A stretch of 64,000 nucleotides of DNA from Clostridium sp. JN-9 (GTDB lineage: Bacteria > Bacillota > Clostridia > Clostridiales > Clostridiaceae): positions 2,480,001 through 2,544,000 of the forward strand of contig NZ_CP035280.1 in NCBI RefSeq assembly GCF_004103695.1, in the 5' to 3' direction. This document shows positions 32,953-41,283 of this stretch, piece by piece. Each line of letters begins with the position of its first letter. Position 1 is the first letter of the stretch. The position numbers and the translations under genes were made by a program. The notes under the pieces are model-generated. The model saw only the letters and a program-made list of their open reading frames with translations. It was not told the origin of the DNA and searched no databases.

Positions 32953-34653
32953 TTATAAGAAATTATAATCTGTAACTATCTTTTTTCTTCCAGTTGTTAC
33001 ATCGTCGAAATATTCATAGAAAGATATTCCCATAAATCCTCCTGAAATATTGTAAACATTCTGGAATCCTAATTGCTGAAGTGCCATAACTGCATTATAG
33101 CTTCTCTGCGCACTTCTGCAGTGCAGATATACCGGCTGATCTTTAGGTATTTCATTTGTTCTTTGTCTTAACTGGCTAAGTGGAATGTTTTTGGCTCCAA
33201 TTATATGGCTTAAGTCATACTCATTTTTTTCTCTTACGTCTACTATGAATGCTCCGCTTTCAACTAAACCTCTTACATCTTTTTCACGTACCTGTTTAAA
33301 GGAGCCATTTAACAGATTAGTACCAACATATCCTGCAAAATTAACTACATCCTTAGCAGTTCCAAATGGTGGTGCATAGCATAATTCTAAGTCTCTTAAG
33401 TCATCCACAGTTGCTCCAAATTTAATAGCTGTTGCAATTACATCCATTCTCTTGTCTACATTTCCTTTGCCGATTGCCTGAGCACCTAATACTTTTCCTG
33501 TTGGTATTTCAAATAGCAGCTTAAAATGAAGTGGTTCACATCCTGGCATTAAGCCAACCTTATCACCTGGAATTACTTTAGCTACTTCATAGTTGATATC
33601 TAACTTAAGTGCTTCTATCATTTCTTCGTTTAATCCTACTGAAGCTGCATTGTAATCAAAGCATTTTACTACTGATGATCCTATAAAGCCTGTATTTCTT
33701 ACAACTTTTCCATGAATATGGTCTGCAGCCTGTCTTGCTTGTTTTTGAGCAGGTCCTGCTAATGATATTTTTGTCTTCTTTCCTGATAATGCATTATATA
33801 CTTCAATGGCATCTCCAACTGCATATATATCTTTATCGCTGGTCATGTAGTTCTGGTCAACCTTTATAGCTCCCGTTTCTCCTATTTCAAGGCCTGCTTT
33901 AACTGCAAGTTCAGTATCTGGACGAACACCAATAGCCATAACTACTGCTTCTGCTTCTATCTTTTTACCTGATCCTAAAACAACAGTGTCTTTTTCAAAT
34001 GACTCTACTTTATCTCCTACAATTAAATTCACACCGTGATCATACATTTCTTTATGAAGGATCTGAGCCATATCATAATCAAATGGTTTCATAATATGAG
34101 GCAGAGCTTCAACCAGGGATACATTATTTCCTGCTTCTCTTAAATTTTCAGCAACTTCAACTCCTATAAAGCCTCCTCCTATTACTGATACATTTTTTAT
34201 TTTATTTTCTTTTACATATCTGTTTAACTTGTCTATATCCACAACATTTCTAACTGTAAATACTTTTACATTCTCAATTCCTTTAATTTTTGGAACTATT
34301 GCTTTTGCGCCTGGAGATAATATTAATTTGTCATAGTTTTCAGTGTACTCTTCTCCAGTAATAACATTTTTAACTGTTACTTGTTTTTTCTCTCTGTTAA
34401 TAGCTGTAACTTCATTATGAACTCTGGCATCTATATTATATTGTGCCTTAAACTTATCAGGGCTCATAAGTACCAGACTGCCAGCATCTTTTACTGTGCC
34501 GCTTAAGTGATATGGAAGACAGCAGTTTGAAAATGATACATATGGATCCTTTTCAAACATTATTATTTCATCTTCTTCACCTAATCGTCGAAGTCTTGCT
34601 GCTGTGGATGCACCACCTGCAACACCGCCTACAATTAAATATTTTTTGCTCAT
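32953..34653 (-). CDS. CoA-disulfide/persulfide reductase with C-terminal rhodanese domain
   Basis: A flavoprotein of 566 residues from the ATG at 34653 (GGGGGG 8 bases upstream). FAD motif YLIVGGVAGGASTAARLRRL; redox cysteine in VSFSNCCLPYHLSG; NAD motif VIGGGFIGVEVAENL; FAD-binding YAVGDAIEV. Residues 470-566 form a rhodanese domain with active-site loop YLHCRSAQRSYNAV. This domain order is that of NADH-dependent CoA-persulfide/polysulfide reductases. It would release or transfer sulfane sulfur in the cytoplasm, next to a YeeE importer. Confidence 0.92.
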   Translation of the reverse strand: MSKKYLIVGGVAGGASTAARLRRLGEEDEIIMFEKDPYVSFSNCCLPYHLSGTVKDAGSLVLMSPDKFKAQYNIDARVHNEVTAINREKKQVTVKNVITGEEYTENYDKLILSPGAKAIVPKIKGIENVKVFTVRNVVDIDKLNRYVKENKIKNVSVIGGGFIGVEVAENLREAGNNVSLVEALPHIMKPFDYDMAQILHKEMYDHGVNLIVGDKVESFEKDTVVLGSGKKIEAEAVVMAIGVRPDTELAVKAGLEIGETGAIKVDQNYMTSDKDIYAVGDAIEVYNALSGKKTKISLAGPAQKQARQAADHIHGKVVRNTGFIGSSVVKCFDYNAASVGLNEEMIEALKLDINYEVAKVIPGDKVGLMPGCEPLHFKLLFEIPTGKVLGAQAIGKGNVDKRMDVIATAIKFGATVDDLRDLELCYAPPFGTAKDVVNFAGYVGTNLLNGSFKQVREKDVRGLVESGAFIVDVREKNEYDLSHIIGAKNIPLSQLRQRTNEIPKDQPVYLHCRSAQRSYNAVMALQQLGFQNVYNISGGFMGISFYEYFDDVTTGRKKIVTDYNFL

Positions 34654-34714
34654 TTTATGACCCCCCATTTTTATATTAATATTTGTGTTGTTTGTTAATT
34701 TTATCTCAAGCACT

Positions 34715-34788
34715 ATGTTAATTATAGTACAATTTCAAAGGTTTTCATAATAACCTTATTTTATGCACTATAACAAATACTTATATCC
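34715..34788 (-). promoter_or_regulatory. CoADR-yeeE promoter with LysR-type site, paralogous to that at 37571
   Basis: -10 TATAAT (34726-34721), -35-like TTATGA 18 bases upstream, and the inverted repeat ATAA-N7-TTAT (34770-34784). The whole 74 bases is duplicated with about 80% identity in front of the ABC-transporter operon. Confidence 0.7.
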
Positions 34789-34817
34789 AATTTGTTATAT
34801 AACAACACTCATAAGCA

Positions 34818-34856
34818 AAAATAAAAAGAGTGAATTAGATATATACACTCTTTTAT
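34818..34856 (-). terminator. Terminator of the ABC-transporter operon
   Basis: AAAAGAGTG/CACTCTTTT arms, then TTTTTATTTTTG on the minus strand, 28 bases after the ATPase stop. Confidence 0.85.
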
Positions 34857-34884
34857 AATTAATTATATTCACAAAAAACTTCCA

Positions 34885-35685
34885 TTATTCATTTTGGCAG
34901 TTAATAATTTTTAATATTTCTTCTCTCATACCCATATATTCAGGAGTATATCTTTCATTTTTTTGATTTATATCTGAAATATGATATGTGAATTCTGAAT
35001 TAAATTCCTTAAGTATTCTGCCAGGCCTGCTTGACATTACAATAATCCTTGTAGCCAGGCCTAATGCTTCATCAACATCATGAGTAATAAGTAAAACTGT
35101 ATTTTTTGTATTCTTCCAGATATTTCTTATTAAACTCTGCATGTTTTGTCTTGTTAAAGCATCCAGAGCTCCAAAAGGTTCATCCATTAAAATCATTCTG
35201 GGGTTATTTATTAAAACCCTTGCCAGAGAAACTCTTTGCTTCATGCCCCCTGAAAGCTCGTATGGTTTTTGCTTTTCAAAACCCTGCAAGCCAACAAGAT
35301 CTATATATTTATCAGTTAATTTTTTAATATCATCTTTAGGGAACTTCCTCATTTTAGGGCCGAAAGCAACATTATCCTTAACATTTAACCATGGATATAA
35401 TGTTGGACTTTGGAAAACAACACCTCTGTGCCAGTCAGGCCCATTTATAATTTCATTGTCCATTTTAGCTTCACCTTCTGTGGGTTTTAAAAAGCCTGCA
35501 ATAATTTTAAGCAATGTGCTTTTACCACAGCCTGATGGGCCAAGTACACATATAAACTCTCCTTCAGTTATATTTAAATTTATGTGCTTTAGGGCATCAA
35601 CTTCACCTTTTTCACCGGAATATGTTAAATTCACATCATTTAATGTTACAACATAATCTTTTTCATTCTTTATTACCTCGTTCAT
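34885..35685 (-). CDS. Taurine/sulfonate-type ABC transporter ATPase
   Basis: 266 residues. Walker A LGPSGCGKSTLLKIIAGF, Q-loop VVFQSPTLYPWLNV, signature YELSGGMKQRVSLARVL, Walker B NPRMILMDEPFGALDALT, H-loop LLITHDVDEALGL: all intact. SsuB/TauB group (taurine, aliphatic sulfonate, nitrate). It energises the permease encoded upstream in the same operon. GGAGAATTGTA precedes the ATG. Confidence 0.93.
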   Translation of the reverse strand: MNEVIKNEKDYVVTLNDVNLTYSGEKGEVDALKHINLNITEGEFICVLGPSGCGKSTLLKIIAGFLKPTEGEAKMDNEIINGPDWHRGVVFQSPTLYPWLNVKDNVAFGPKMRKFPKDDIKKLTDKYIDLVGLQGFEKQKPYELSGGMKQRVSLARVLINNPRMILMDEPFGALDALTRQNMQSLIRNIWKNTKNTVLLITHDVDEALGLATRIIVMSSRPGRILKEFNSEFTYHISDINQKNERYTPEYMGMREEILKIINCQNE

Positions 35686-35703
35686 TACAATTCTCCATTA
35701 CAA

Positions 35704-36744
35704 TTATTTTAAAGCTTTTTCTATATAAGATGGATTTACAGCCTTTTCAAAGGTTGACAATTTGGGTTCATTTATAACACTTTTTTGTTTATACAGGAAA
35801 TCAGCAGTATCCTTTAATGAATTTACTAAATTACCCTTTTTTGCACTTGTTCCAAAATAAGCTGGACCCAATTGCTGCTCAGCTGTAAGCCATGTAGAGC
35901 CTTTTGTTTCCTTTAGTGCTTCTTCCTGTGATATTTTTAAAGAATCTGCAAGTGTTTTAACTGCCTCAGCCTGATTATCATTATAAAGTTTTACAGCTTT
36001 ATTCAAAGCTTTAATATACTTTGTTACAATGTCTGGATATTTTTCAGCAAATTCTCTTCTAACAACTTCTACATTTGATGTAGTAACGCCCTTTGCAGCC
36101 ATATCCTTGCTGGAAATTATAGTTCTGCCATCCTTTGAAAGGTTAGAAAGCGTAGGCTCCCAGGCATAAGCTGCATCAATATCACCTCTTTGCCATGCTG
36201 CATATATATCAGGCATTTGCATATCAAGGAGTTTTACGTCTTTTTCATGAACACCATTTAACTCTAAAGCCTTTAATAAACTATAATGTGTTGTAGTTGT
36301 AAATGGAGTAGCTATCTTTTTTCCCTTAAGATCCTTTACAGAATTAATGTTGGAATTCTTTTTAACTACCAGCTGCTCTGCATCACCAAGAACTTCATGT
36401 ATCCAAATGGTTTCTACATCAATGCCGCTTGCAATGCCCTGAGCTGCAGAAGCTGAACCAAGTAATGCAAAATCAATATTTTTTGAAACAAGGGCATTTC
36501 TTATATCCCCTGCCTGAAATTCAATAATATTAACCTTAACTCCCATTTCTTTTTCAAAAAAACCTTTTGCTATAGCAATCCTCTCATCATTTGGCATTTG
36601 CTGAGTACCTATATTCACTACCTTAGGCATATTTGAGGAGCTTGTACTATTACCTGATTTGCTCTTTGAGCTTCCACAGCCTGAAAGTAATACTCCTGCC
36701 ATAGTTATTATTAAAACATCTGCTATTATTTTTTTTAGTTTCAT
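35704..36744 (-). CDS. Taurine/sulfonate-type ABC substrate-binding lipoprotein
   Basis: 346 residues from the ATG at 36744 (GGGGTGAAGG upstream). Lipoprotein signal IITMAGVLLSGCGSS. The mature protein is a periplasmic-binding fold of the TauA/SsuA/NMT1 type; LKGKKIATPFTTTTHYSLL is the signature of taurine-binding TauA proteins, and AAWQRGDIDAAYAWEP is the hinge region. The ligand is probably taurine or another sulfonate. Middle gene of the operon. Confidence 0.92.
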   Translation of the reverse strand: MKLKKIIADVLIITMAGVLLSGCGSSKSKSGNSTSSSNMPKVVNIGTQQMPNDERIAIAKGFFEKEMGVKVNIIEFQAGDIRNALVSKNIDFALLGSASAAQGIASGIDVETIWIHEVLGDAEQLVVKKNSNINSVKDLKGKKIATPFTTTTHYSLLKALELNGVHEKDVKLLDMQMPDIYAAWQRGDIDAAYAWEPTLSNLSKDGRTIISSKDMAAKGVTTSNVEVVRREFAEKYPDIVTKYIKALNKAVKLYNDNQAEAVKTLADSLKISQEEALKETKGSTWLTAEQQLGPAYFGTSAKKGNLVNSLKDTADFLYKQKSVINEPKLSTFEKAVNPSYIEKALK

Positions 36745-36766
36745 GACCTTCACCCCTAAACATATT

Positions 36767-37552
36767 TTACTCTTTGCCTTCCCATGGAACAACTTTGTGT
36801 TCAATAAACAATATACCTCTATCTAATAATATACCAGTTATGCCCATTATGATAATTCCTAAAAATATAATGTCACTTCTTAAATATCGGCTTGCATCTA
36901 ATACCATCCACCCTATGCCTGAATTGGCTGCAACCATTTCAGCTGATACCAATGTAGTATAGGCAACCCCCAGAGCCGTTCTCAGCCCTATAAATATATC
37001 AGGTAGACATGCTGGAAATATTACATGAAAAAATATCTGCATTTTACTGGCACCTATTGTGTAAGCACTATTTATATAATCTTCCTTTATCTTCATAACT
37101 GCTGAAACGCAGGAAATATAAATTGGAGCAAAGCTTGCTAAAAATAAAAGTGCAATCTTGGATCCATTTTCAATTCCAAGCCATAGAACTAAAAGTGTGT
37201 AATAAGCAAGTGGAGGCAACGGCCTGTAAAAATCTATAATGGGCTCAAAAACTGCTCTTATCTTGGAATTATAACCACTGGCTAGTCCTAATGGAATTGC
37301 AGTTACAACAGCCCAAAAAAAGGCAATACCAAGCCTTTCCATACTTGCTCCCAAATGCTGAAGCAATGTGTAATTTTTGTATCCATTTTTCATAATATCA
37401 ATAAAAGCAGCCCATACTGACTGTGGAGATGGTACTAATTTAAAATCCACCCAGCCTAAGGCTGTTGATACAAACCATAATACTAAAATAATAAGTATTG
37501 TTCCAATTGTTAACATTTTTTCACATGTGGTTTTTTTCTTTATCATAGCCAT
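36767..37552 (-). CDS. Taurine/sulfonate-type ABC permease
   Basis: 261 residues, six membrane helices, with the EAA loop SAYTIGASKMQIFFHVIFPA (TauC/SsuC pattern). First gene of the operon; its stop is 22 bases from the binding-protein start. Its promoter is shared in sequence with that of the CoADR-yeeE operon. AAGGAAGAATGGCT is at the start. Confidence 0.93.
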   Translation of the reverse strand: MAMIKKKTTCEKMLTIGTILIILVLWFVSTALGWVDFKLVPSPQSVWAAFIDIMKNGYKNYTLLQHLGASMERLGIAFFWAVVTAIPLGLASGYNSKIRAVFEPIIDFYRPLPPLAYYTLLVLWLGIENGSKIALLFLASFAPIYISCVSAVMKIKEDYINSAYTIGASKMQIFFHVIFPACLPDIFIGLRTALGVAYTTLVSAEMVAANSGIGWMVLDASRYLRSDIIFLGIIIMGITGILLDRGILFIEHKVVPWEGKE

Positions 37553-37570
37553 TCTTCCTTAATAAATTTT

Positions 37571-37643
37571 ATGTTAATTATAGTACAATGTCAGGGGTTT
37601 TCACAATAAGTAAATATTATGCACTATAAAAAATTCTTATATC
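37571..37643 (-). promoter_or_regulatory. ABC-operon promoter with LysR-type site
   Basis: -10 TATAAT (37582-37577), -35-like TTGTGA 18 bases upstream, inverted repeat ATAA-N7-TTAT (37626-37640). It is adjacent to the divergent LysR gene. See the paralogous region at 34715. Confidence 0.7.
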
Positions 37644-37755
37644 TATGGGTACTTCAGATTTTATATAAATACTGAAAACGCCGTTTATATTCACTTTTAC
37701 CCTCTGTAGTGATACAATAAAATTAAATATTCTTTTACTGAAAGGATGTGAAAAT

Positions 37756-38646
37756 GTGAATTTTGAATATCTCCAATCATTTTATGTAACAGTAAACTGC
37801 AATAGTATATCAAAAGCAGCAGCCACTCTTCATCTTACCCAGCCAGGGCTTAGTATGCAGCTTAAAAATCTTGAGCAGGAATTTGGAGCCAGCCTTTTAA
37901 TACGAAGCAATAAGGGTGTTGAGCTAACAGAAGAAGGTAAAGTTGTATTTAACTACGCAGATACTATTTTGTCAATTAAACAAAATATAAAAAGAGATCT
38001 CAAAAGCCTACAACAGGACAACCCAAAATTAATTATCGGGTCCTGCAAAAGTGTAGGAGAATATGCACTTCCTTGCAGTATTTATAATTACAAAAAGCTT
38101 TACAGCGAAGTAGCCATTAATATGCAGGTTACAACTTCTTCTGATGTCATTGAAAAATTACGTGATCATAGTATTAATATTGGAATTATTCAAGGTGCCC
38201 CGGAAGATAATGATATATCTACCTTGAAAATAATTTCAGATGAACTGATTTTAGTTGGAAATACTTCTAGTAATAAAAAAGTAATTTCTTTAGATGAACT
38301 AAGGAAACTTCCTTTAATCTTACGTGAAAAAGGTTCCAGTACAAGATCACTTCTTAAAAAAGCTTTAGAAAAAAAAGGACTTAATTCACAAAATTTAAAT
38401 ATTATATATGATTTAAATTCACCGGAAGCAATTAAATCTTCTATTTCTGCCGGCAAAGGATTTTCATTTTTACCCAGACTAATTGTTAGAAAAGAACTAA
38501 AAGAAGGTACTCTTCAAAAACTTCAGGTAAATGATTTTAAAGTCAGATTTAATTATTATATTGCCTATAGAAAAAACTATAAGTTTACTAATTATGAACA
38601 GAAATTTGTAGACTTTATCATTTCCAGTAAAAGAGGGTTTTGCTAA
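37756..38646 (+). CDS. LysR-type regulator of sulfur genes (CysL-like)
   Basis: 296 residues. The N-terminal winged helix (FEYLQSFYVTVNCNSISKAA; LTQPGLSMQLKNLEQEFGA) is typical of LysR. The C-terminal effector domain starts near residue 90. It is divergent from the taurine-type ABC operon and convergent with the yeeE-tusA operon. With the duplicated ATAA-N7-TTAT sites this points to a common sulfur regulon. The effector is unknown, but O-acetylserine or a sulfur compound is usual for such proteins. Confidence 0.92.
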   Translation: MNFEYLQSFYVTVNCNSISKAAATLHLTQPGLSMQLKNLEQEFGASLLIRSNKGVELTEEGKVVFNYADTILSIKQNIKRDLKSLQQDNPKLIIGSCKSVGEYALPCSIYNYKKLYSEVAINMQVTTSSDVIEKLRDHSINIGIIQGAPEDNDISTLKIISDELILVGNTSSNKKVISLDELRKLPLILREKGSSTRSLLKKALEKKGLNSQNLNIIYDLNSPEAIKSSISAGKGFSFLPRLIVRKELKEGTLQKLQVNDFKVRFNYYIAYRKNYKFTNYEQKFVDFIISSKRGFC

Positions 38647-38685
38647 AAATGTGGAGGACACGCTCCTCCTACAGCAAAAATTTCA
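38638..38685. terminator. Bidirectional terminator between lysR and yeeE
   Basis: Outer TTTTGCT/AGCAAAA and inner GGAGGA/TCCTCC stems. The LysR TAA lies inside the stem. Confidence 0.85.
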
Positions 38686-39196
38686 TTAAAATCTTAGTTC
38701 CTGCCATGGCCCCTAAAACAACAAAAATCCAGAAAACCCATGCATGCAGTGAGAAGGATGGAATCCCATCAAAAAAACTTCCGACAGTACAGCCATTGGT
38801 AAGTCTTGATCCATACCCCATCATGATTCCGCCTATAAGTGCAAACACAGCATGTTTTGTACCCTTTATTTTTTTAAATTTAAATTCTGATGCCAGTAGT
38901 GTTGCTATTAAAGCCCCTACAATGACACCTATATTTAAAATGCTGAATTGATTAATAAATACATTATGATTTGCAATTATGCTTTTATACTCAGGCATAA
39001 TGTAATTAAAATAATCCCATTTAAATGGCTGTAAGCCAAACTTCTCCAGGATTCCCCCTGCCCATAATAAAAAACTGCTGGTTATCTGCCATGCTGTGCC
39101 TGTTACAGCCAGGAGTATTACATTAAGTATTCCAAGCAGTACTCCTCCAACCCAGTAAGGCCAAGGCTTTCTTAAATATTCAGTTATAGACTTCAT
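38669..39196 (-). CDS. YeeE/YedE half-transporter, C-terminal half type
   Basis: 175 residues, about five helices. It carries only the second YeeE cysteine motif (YGSRLTNGCTVGSFFDG), whereas the 226-residue partner two genes upstream carries the first. Together they equal one full TsuA/YeeE transporter. The TusA-like gene lies between them. Last gene of the operon; GGGGGTGG precedes the ATG. Confidence 0.87.
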   Translation of the reverse strand: MKSITEYLRKPWPYWVGGVLLGILNVILLAVTGTAWQITSSFLLWAGGILEKFGLQPFKWDYFNYIMPEYKSIIANHNVFINQFSILNIGVIVGALIATLLASEFKFKKIKGTKHAVFALIGGIMMGYGSRLTNGCTVGSFFDGIPSFSLHAWVFWIFVVLGAMAGTKILMKFLL

Positions 39197-39214
39197 ACAT
39201 CCACCCCCTATTTA

Positions 39215-39439
39215 TTATGGCTTTTGAATAAAAATCTGCCATTCCCCATTTTCCATTTCAGTTACTTTTACTTCATAATCGTTTTCCTCGCCCCATTCTT
39301 TAACAATAACTCCCACACAACTTTGATCTGAATGTAAAACCAAAATATCTTCTGAATTCATTGTTCTTAATTCCTTAATAGCTTTAATCATAGGAATAGG
39401 ACAAGCTTCATATAAACAATCAAGATCTCTCACTTCCAT
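39215..39439 (-). CDS. TusA/YeeD-type sulfur-carrier protein
   Basis: 74 residues from ATG 39439 (GGAGG 7 bases upstream). It has the family fold signature LDCLYEACPIPMIKAIKEL with the persulfide-forming cysteine of the CP-x-P motif. Next to YeeE transporters such proteins (YeeD/TsuB) receive sulfur from imported thiosulfate. The second Cys (SDQSCVGVIV) is in the usual YedF/TusA-like position. Encoded between the two half-transporters. Confidence 0.9.
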   Translation of the reverse strand: MEVRDLDCLYEACPIPMIKAIKELRTMNSEDILVLHSDQSCVGVIVKEWGEENDYEVKVTEMENGEWQIFIQKP

Positions 39440-39461
39440 AAAAATTCCTCCATATTTTGTT

Positions 39462-40142
39462 TTAACGTTTTTCTTCATACCAAACTGCCAGTTTATATAA
39501 ACACATCAATATAATCAGCTGTATTATAACCACAACTTTTAAATCCAGATACTCTGGAAAATAAATTGTGCTTGCTTTTTTAATGATTTTGTCATACCAG
39601 AATGGGTAATTTTTAGCGCCAAGTGTAGTTCCAATTAAAAAACCTAAAAGGGCAAACAATGGCAAGGCATGTCCCTCTCCCATTCTCATTAACACTCCTG
39701 ATGCGCATCCTCCTGCAATAGTCATACCAACTCCAAATATAAAAGCTCCAATCATTGTATGAATGCCCACTGAAGTTACACACCCTGGAATACGGGTATA
39801 ATCTATAGTATTATTCTTAAGATATCCATGCTGGATTACAGCAAATCCAACAGTGCTTATCATCAAAGCAATCAATAATCCCCTTAATAACCTGGTATTT
39901 CCTAAAAGAAAAGGATCTCTAAAAGCTCCTGCAAAACAAAATCTGGAATATCTTAAAGCAATTCCAATTGCAATACCTATAACCCAATATACCGCATAAA
40001 TATGATTACTTTTCCAAAGAAATAAACATAGTATTGCAGCAGCTATAAGTGCCGCAGCTGCATAAGGTATCTGGCTCCTTTTTTTCTTCTCATCTTTTTG
40101 CTGACGCTGCTGTATAAGTGCCTCCATTTCGTTAGATATCAT
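39462..40142 (-). CDS. YeeE/YedE half-transporter, N-terminal half type
   Basis: About 226 residues from ATG 40142, chosen because GAAGG stands 9 bases upstream. A charged cytoplasmic N-terminus (ALIQQRQQKDEKKKRSQ) is followed by about six helices, with RYSRFCFAGAFRD and GGCASGVLMRMGEGHALPL: the first YeeE cysteine motif. First gene of the operon yeeE(N)-tusA-yeeE(C). Likely imports thiosulfate or a related sulfur compound. Confidence 0.88.
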   Translation of the reverse strand: MISNEMEALIQQRQQKDEKKKRSQIPYAAAALIAAAILCLFLWKSNHIYAVYWVIGIAIGIALRYSRFCFAGAFRDPFLLGNTRLLRGLLIALMISTVGFAVIQHGYLKNNTIDYTRIPGCVTSVGIHTMIGAFIFGVGMTIAGGCASGVLMRMGEGHALPLFALLGFLIGTTLGAKNYPFWYDKIIKKASTIYFPEYLDLKVVVIIQLIILMCLYKLAVWYEEKR

Positions 40143-40191
40143 AATTATCATCCTTCTATTTTATGTACATAGCATTTCATCGCTCAATTTC

Positions 40192-40220
40192 ATTATAATC
40201 GCACTTTTCATATTGAACAA
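40192..40220 (-). promoter_or_regulatory. Promoter of the split yeeE-tusA operon
   Basis: TTGTTC, 17 bases, TATAAT on the minus strand, 50 bases before the start codon. It does not share the ATAA-N7-TTAT box of the other two sulfur operons. Confidence 0.6.
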
Positions 40221-40427
40221 GTGCATTTTCATTGTACTCTGTAATTTACCCTGGGTGATAAATTAAGCTTTTAGCTTCAACTAATATACAATTATTCAAC
40301 TTAGTGGTATAATATTCAAAGATATAACATATATAATAAAGATATTATAAACTAATTACAATTATTTATATACTTAAAATTGAAAGTTTTAAATATATAA
40401 CAAAATAATATTAGGAGATAGTTATTT

Positions 40428-40901
40428 ATGAAAATAAAGAGCTTAGTTTTAGTAATAATTCTATTTGTCGGTACACTTGCCTTTTCAGGCTGCAAAAACA
40501 AAAATATATCAAGTATTAATTTAAATCAACCAGATAAAATTAATATGTATGTAAGTGGTAAACAAAAACAACTAACAAGGAATGGTAGTGATCATGATAA
40601 AGCCATTTTTGACAGAATAAATGTCTTAGTTAATATCAGAATTCCAGAAGAACTTTCTGCAATGAAAGGAGAAATATCAGACAACGATATTAAAGAATTT
40701 AAAGGATATGCAGTTGAATTTGTTTATAAAAATGTGCAAACAGTTGTTATTGATAATAAGAAAGTTCAATTTACAGAAGTGGTTTTCCCATTAAGTGAAA
40801 AGTGGCAAAACACAGCATTCATTAAAGCCAAAGATAACTTTTATACGGGCGTAGGATTAAAGGAGAATTTAGATTCCCTTGTGAAGGCATCAGTTAAATA
40901 A
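40428..40901 (+). CDS. Hypothetical lipoprotein
   Basis: 157 residues with a clear lipobox (ILFVGTLAFSGC then KNK). The mature part of about 135 residues is mixed alpha/beta with no recognised motif (KAIFDRINVLVNIRIPEEL; FTEVVFPLSEKWQN). AGGAGAT lies 7 bases before the ATG. It stands alone between the yeeE operon (divergent) and pepF. Confidence 0.7.
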   Translation: MKIKSLVLVIILFVGTLAFSGCKNKNISSINLNQPDKINMYVSGKQKQLTRNGSDHDKAIFDRINVLVNIRIPEELSAMKGEISDNDIKEFKGYAVEFVYKNVQTVVIDNKKVQFTEVVFPLSEKWQNTAFIKAKDNFYTGVGLKENLDSLVKASVK

Positions 40902-41283
40902 ATTTCAGTTAAAAAGCCAAGTGCACAATCTGCACCAAGGTTAACAGACATATCTAATAAATTTCCAATTGTTAATGCGTTTTTTTATTTTAATTACATA
41001 ATATCTTTTCTAAAGCTTTCTTTTGCGAAGTTTCCTTTGTAATTCGTGCATATATAATTCCCTATAAAAAACATTTTTTTACACCTTCATTAATCAAAAA
41101 TTAGCTATATACTTTTAAAAAGGCATACTACATAAAAAGTATAATGATATTATTAACGATCAGCTGGAATATGTAGATTGGATGACTATTATTAGAAATT
41201 CATGGCTGAAAATATAGACTTAATCAAAAGTAAAGTATAAAATGTAAATAATACCAAGTCTTAATATAAAGGGGGGTTTTATC
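40902..41283. other. Intergenic region before pepF
   Basis: Contains a small hairpin GTGCA/TGCAC (40921-40935) and TTAACA..TGTTAA followed by TTTTTTTATTTT (40941-40991), a weak terminator for the lipoprotein gene. A TATAAT at 41140-41145 may belong to the pepF promoter. No open frame was recognised in the remaining ~290 bases. Confidence 0.4.

Noticed and set aside
31492-40142. YedE-type proteins as a selenium-specific transport system supporting the selenocysteine idea
   Set aside because: Neighbours (taurine-type ABC, CoA-disulfide reductase, TusA) point to sulfur; no selenium gene (selD, yedF with typical context) is next to them.
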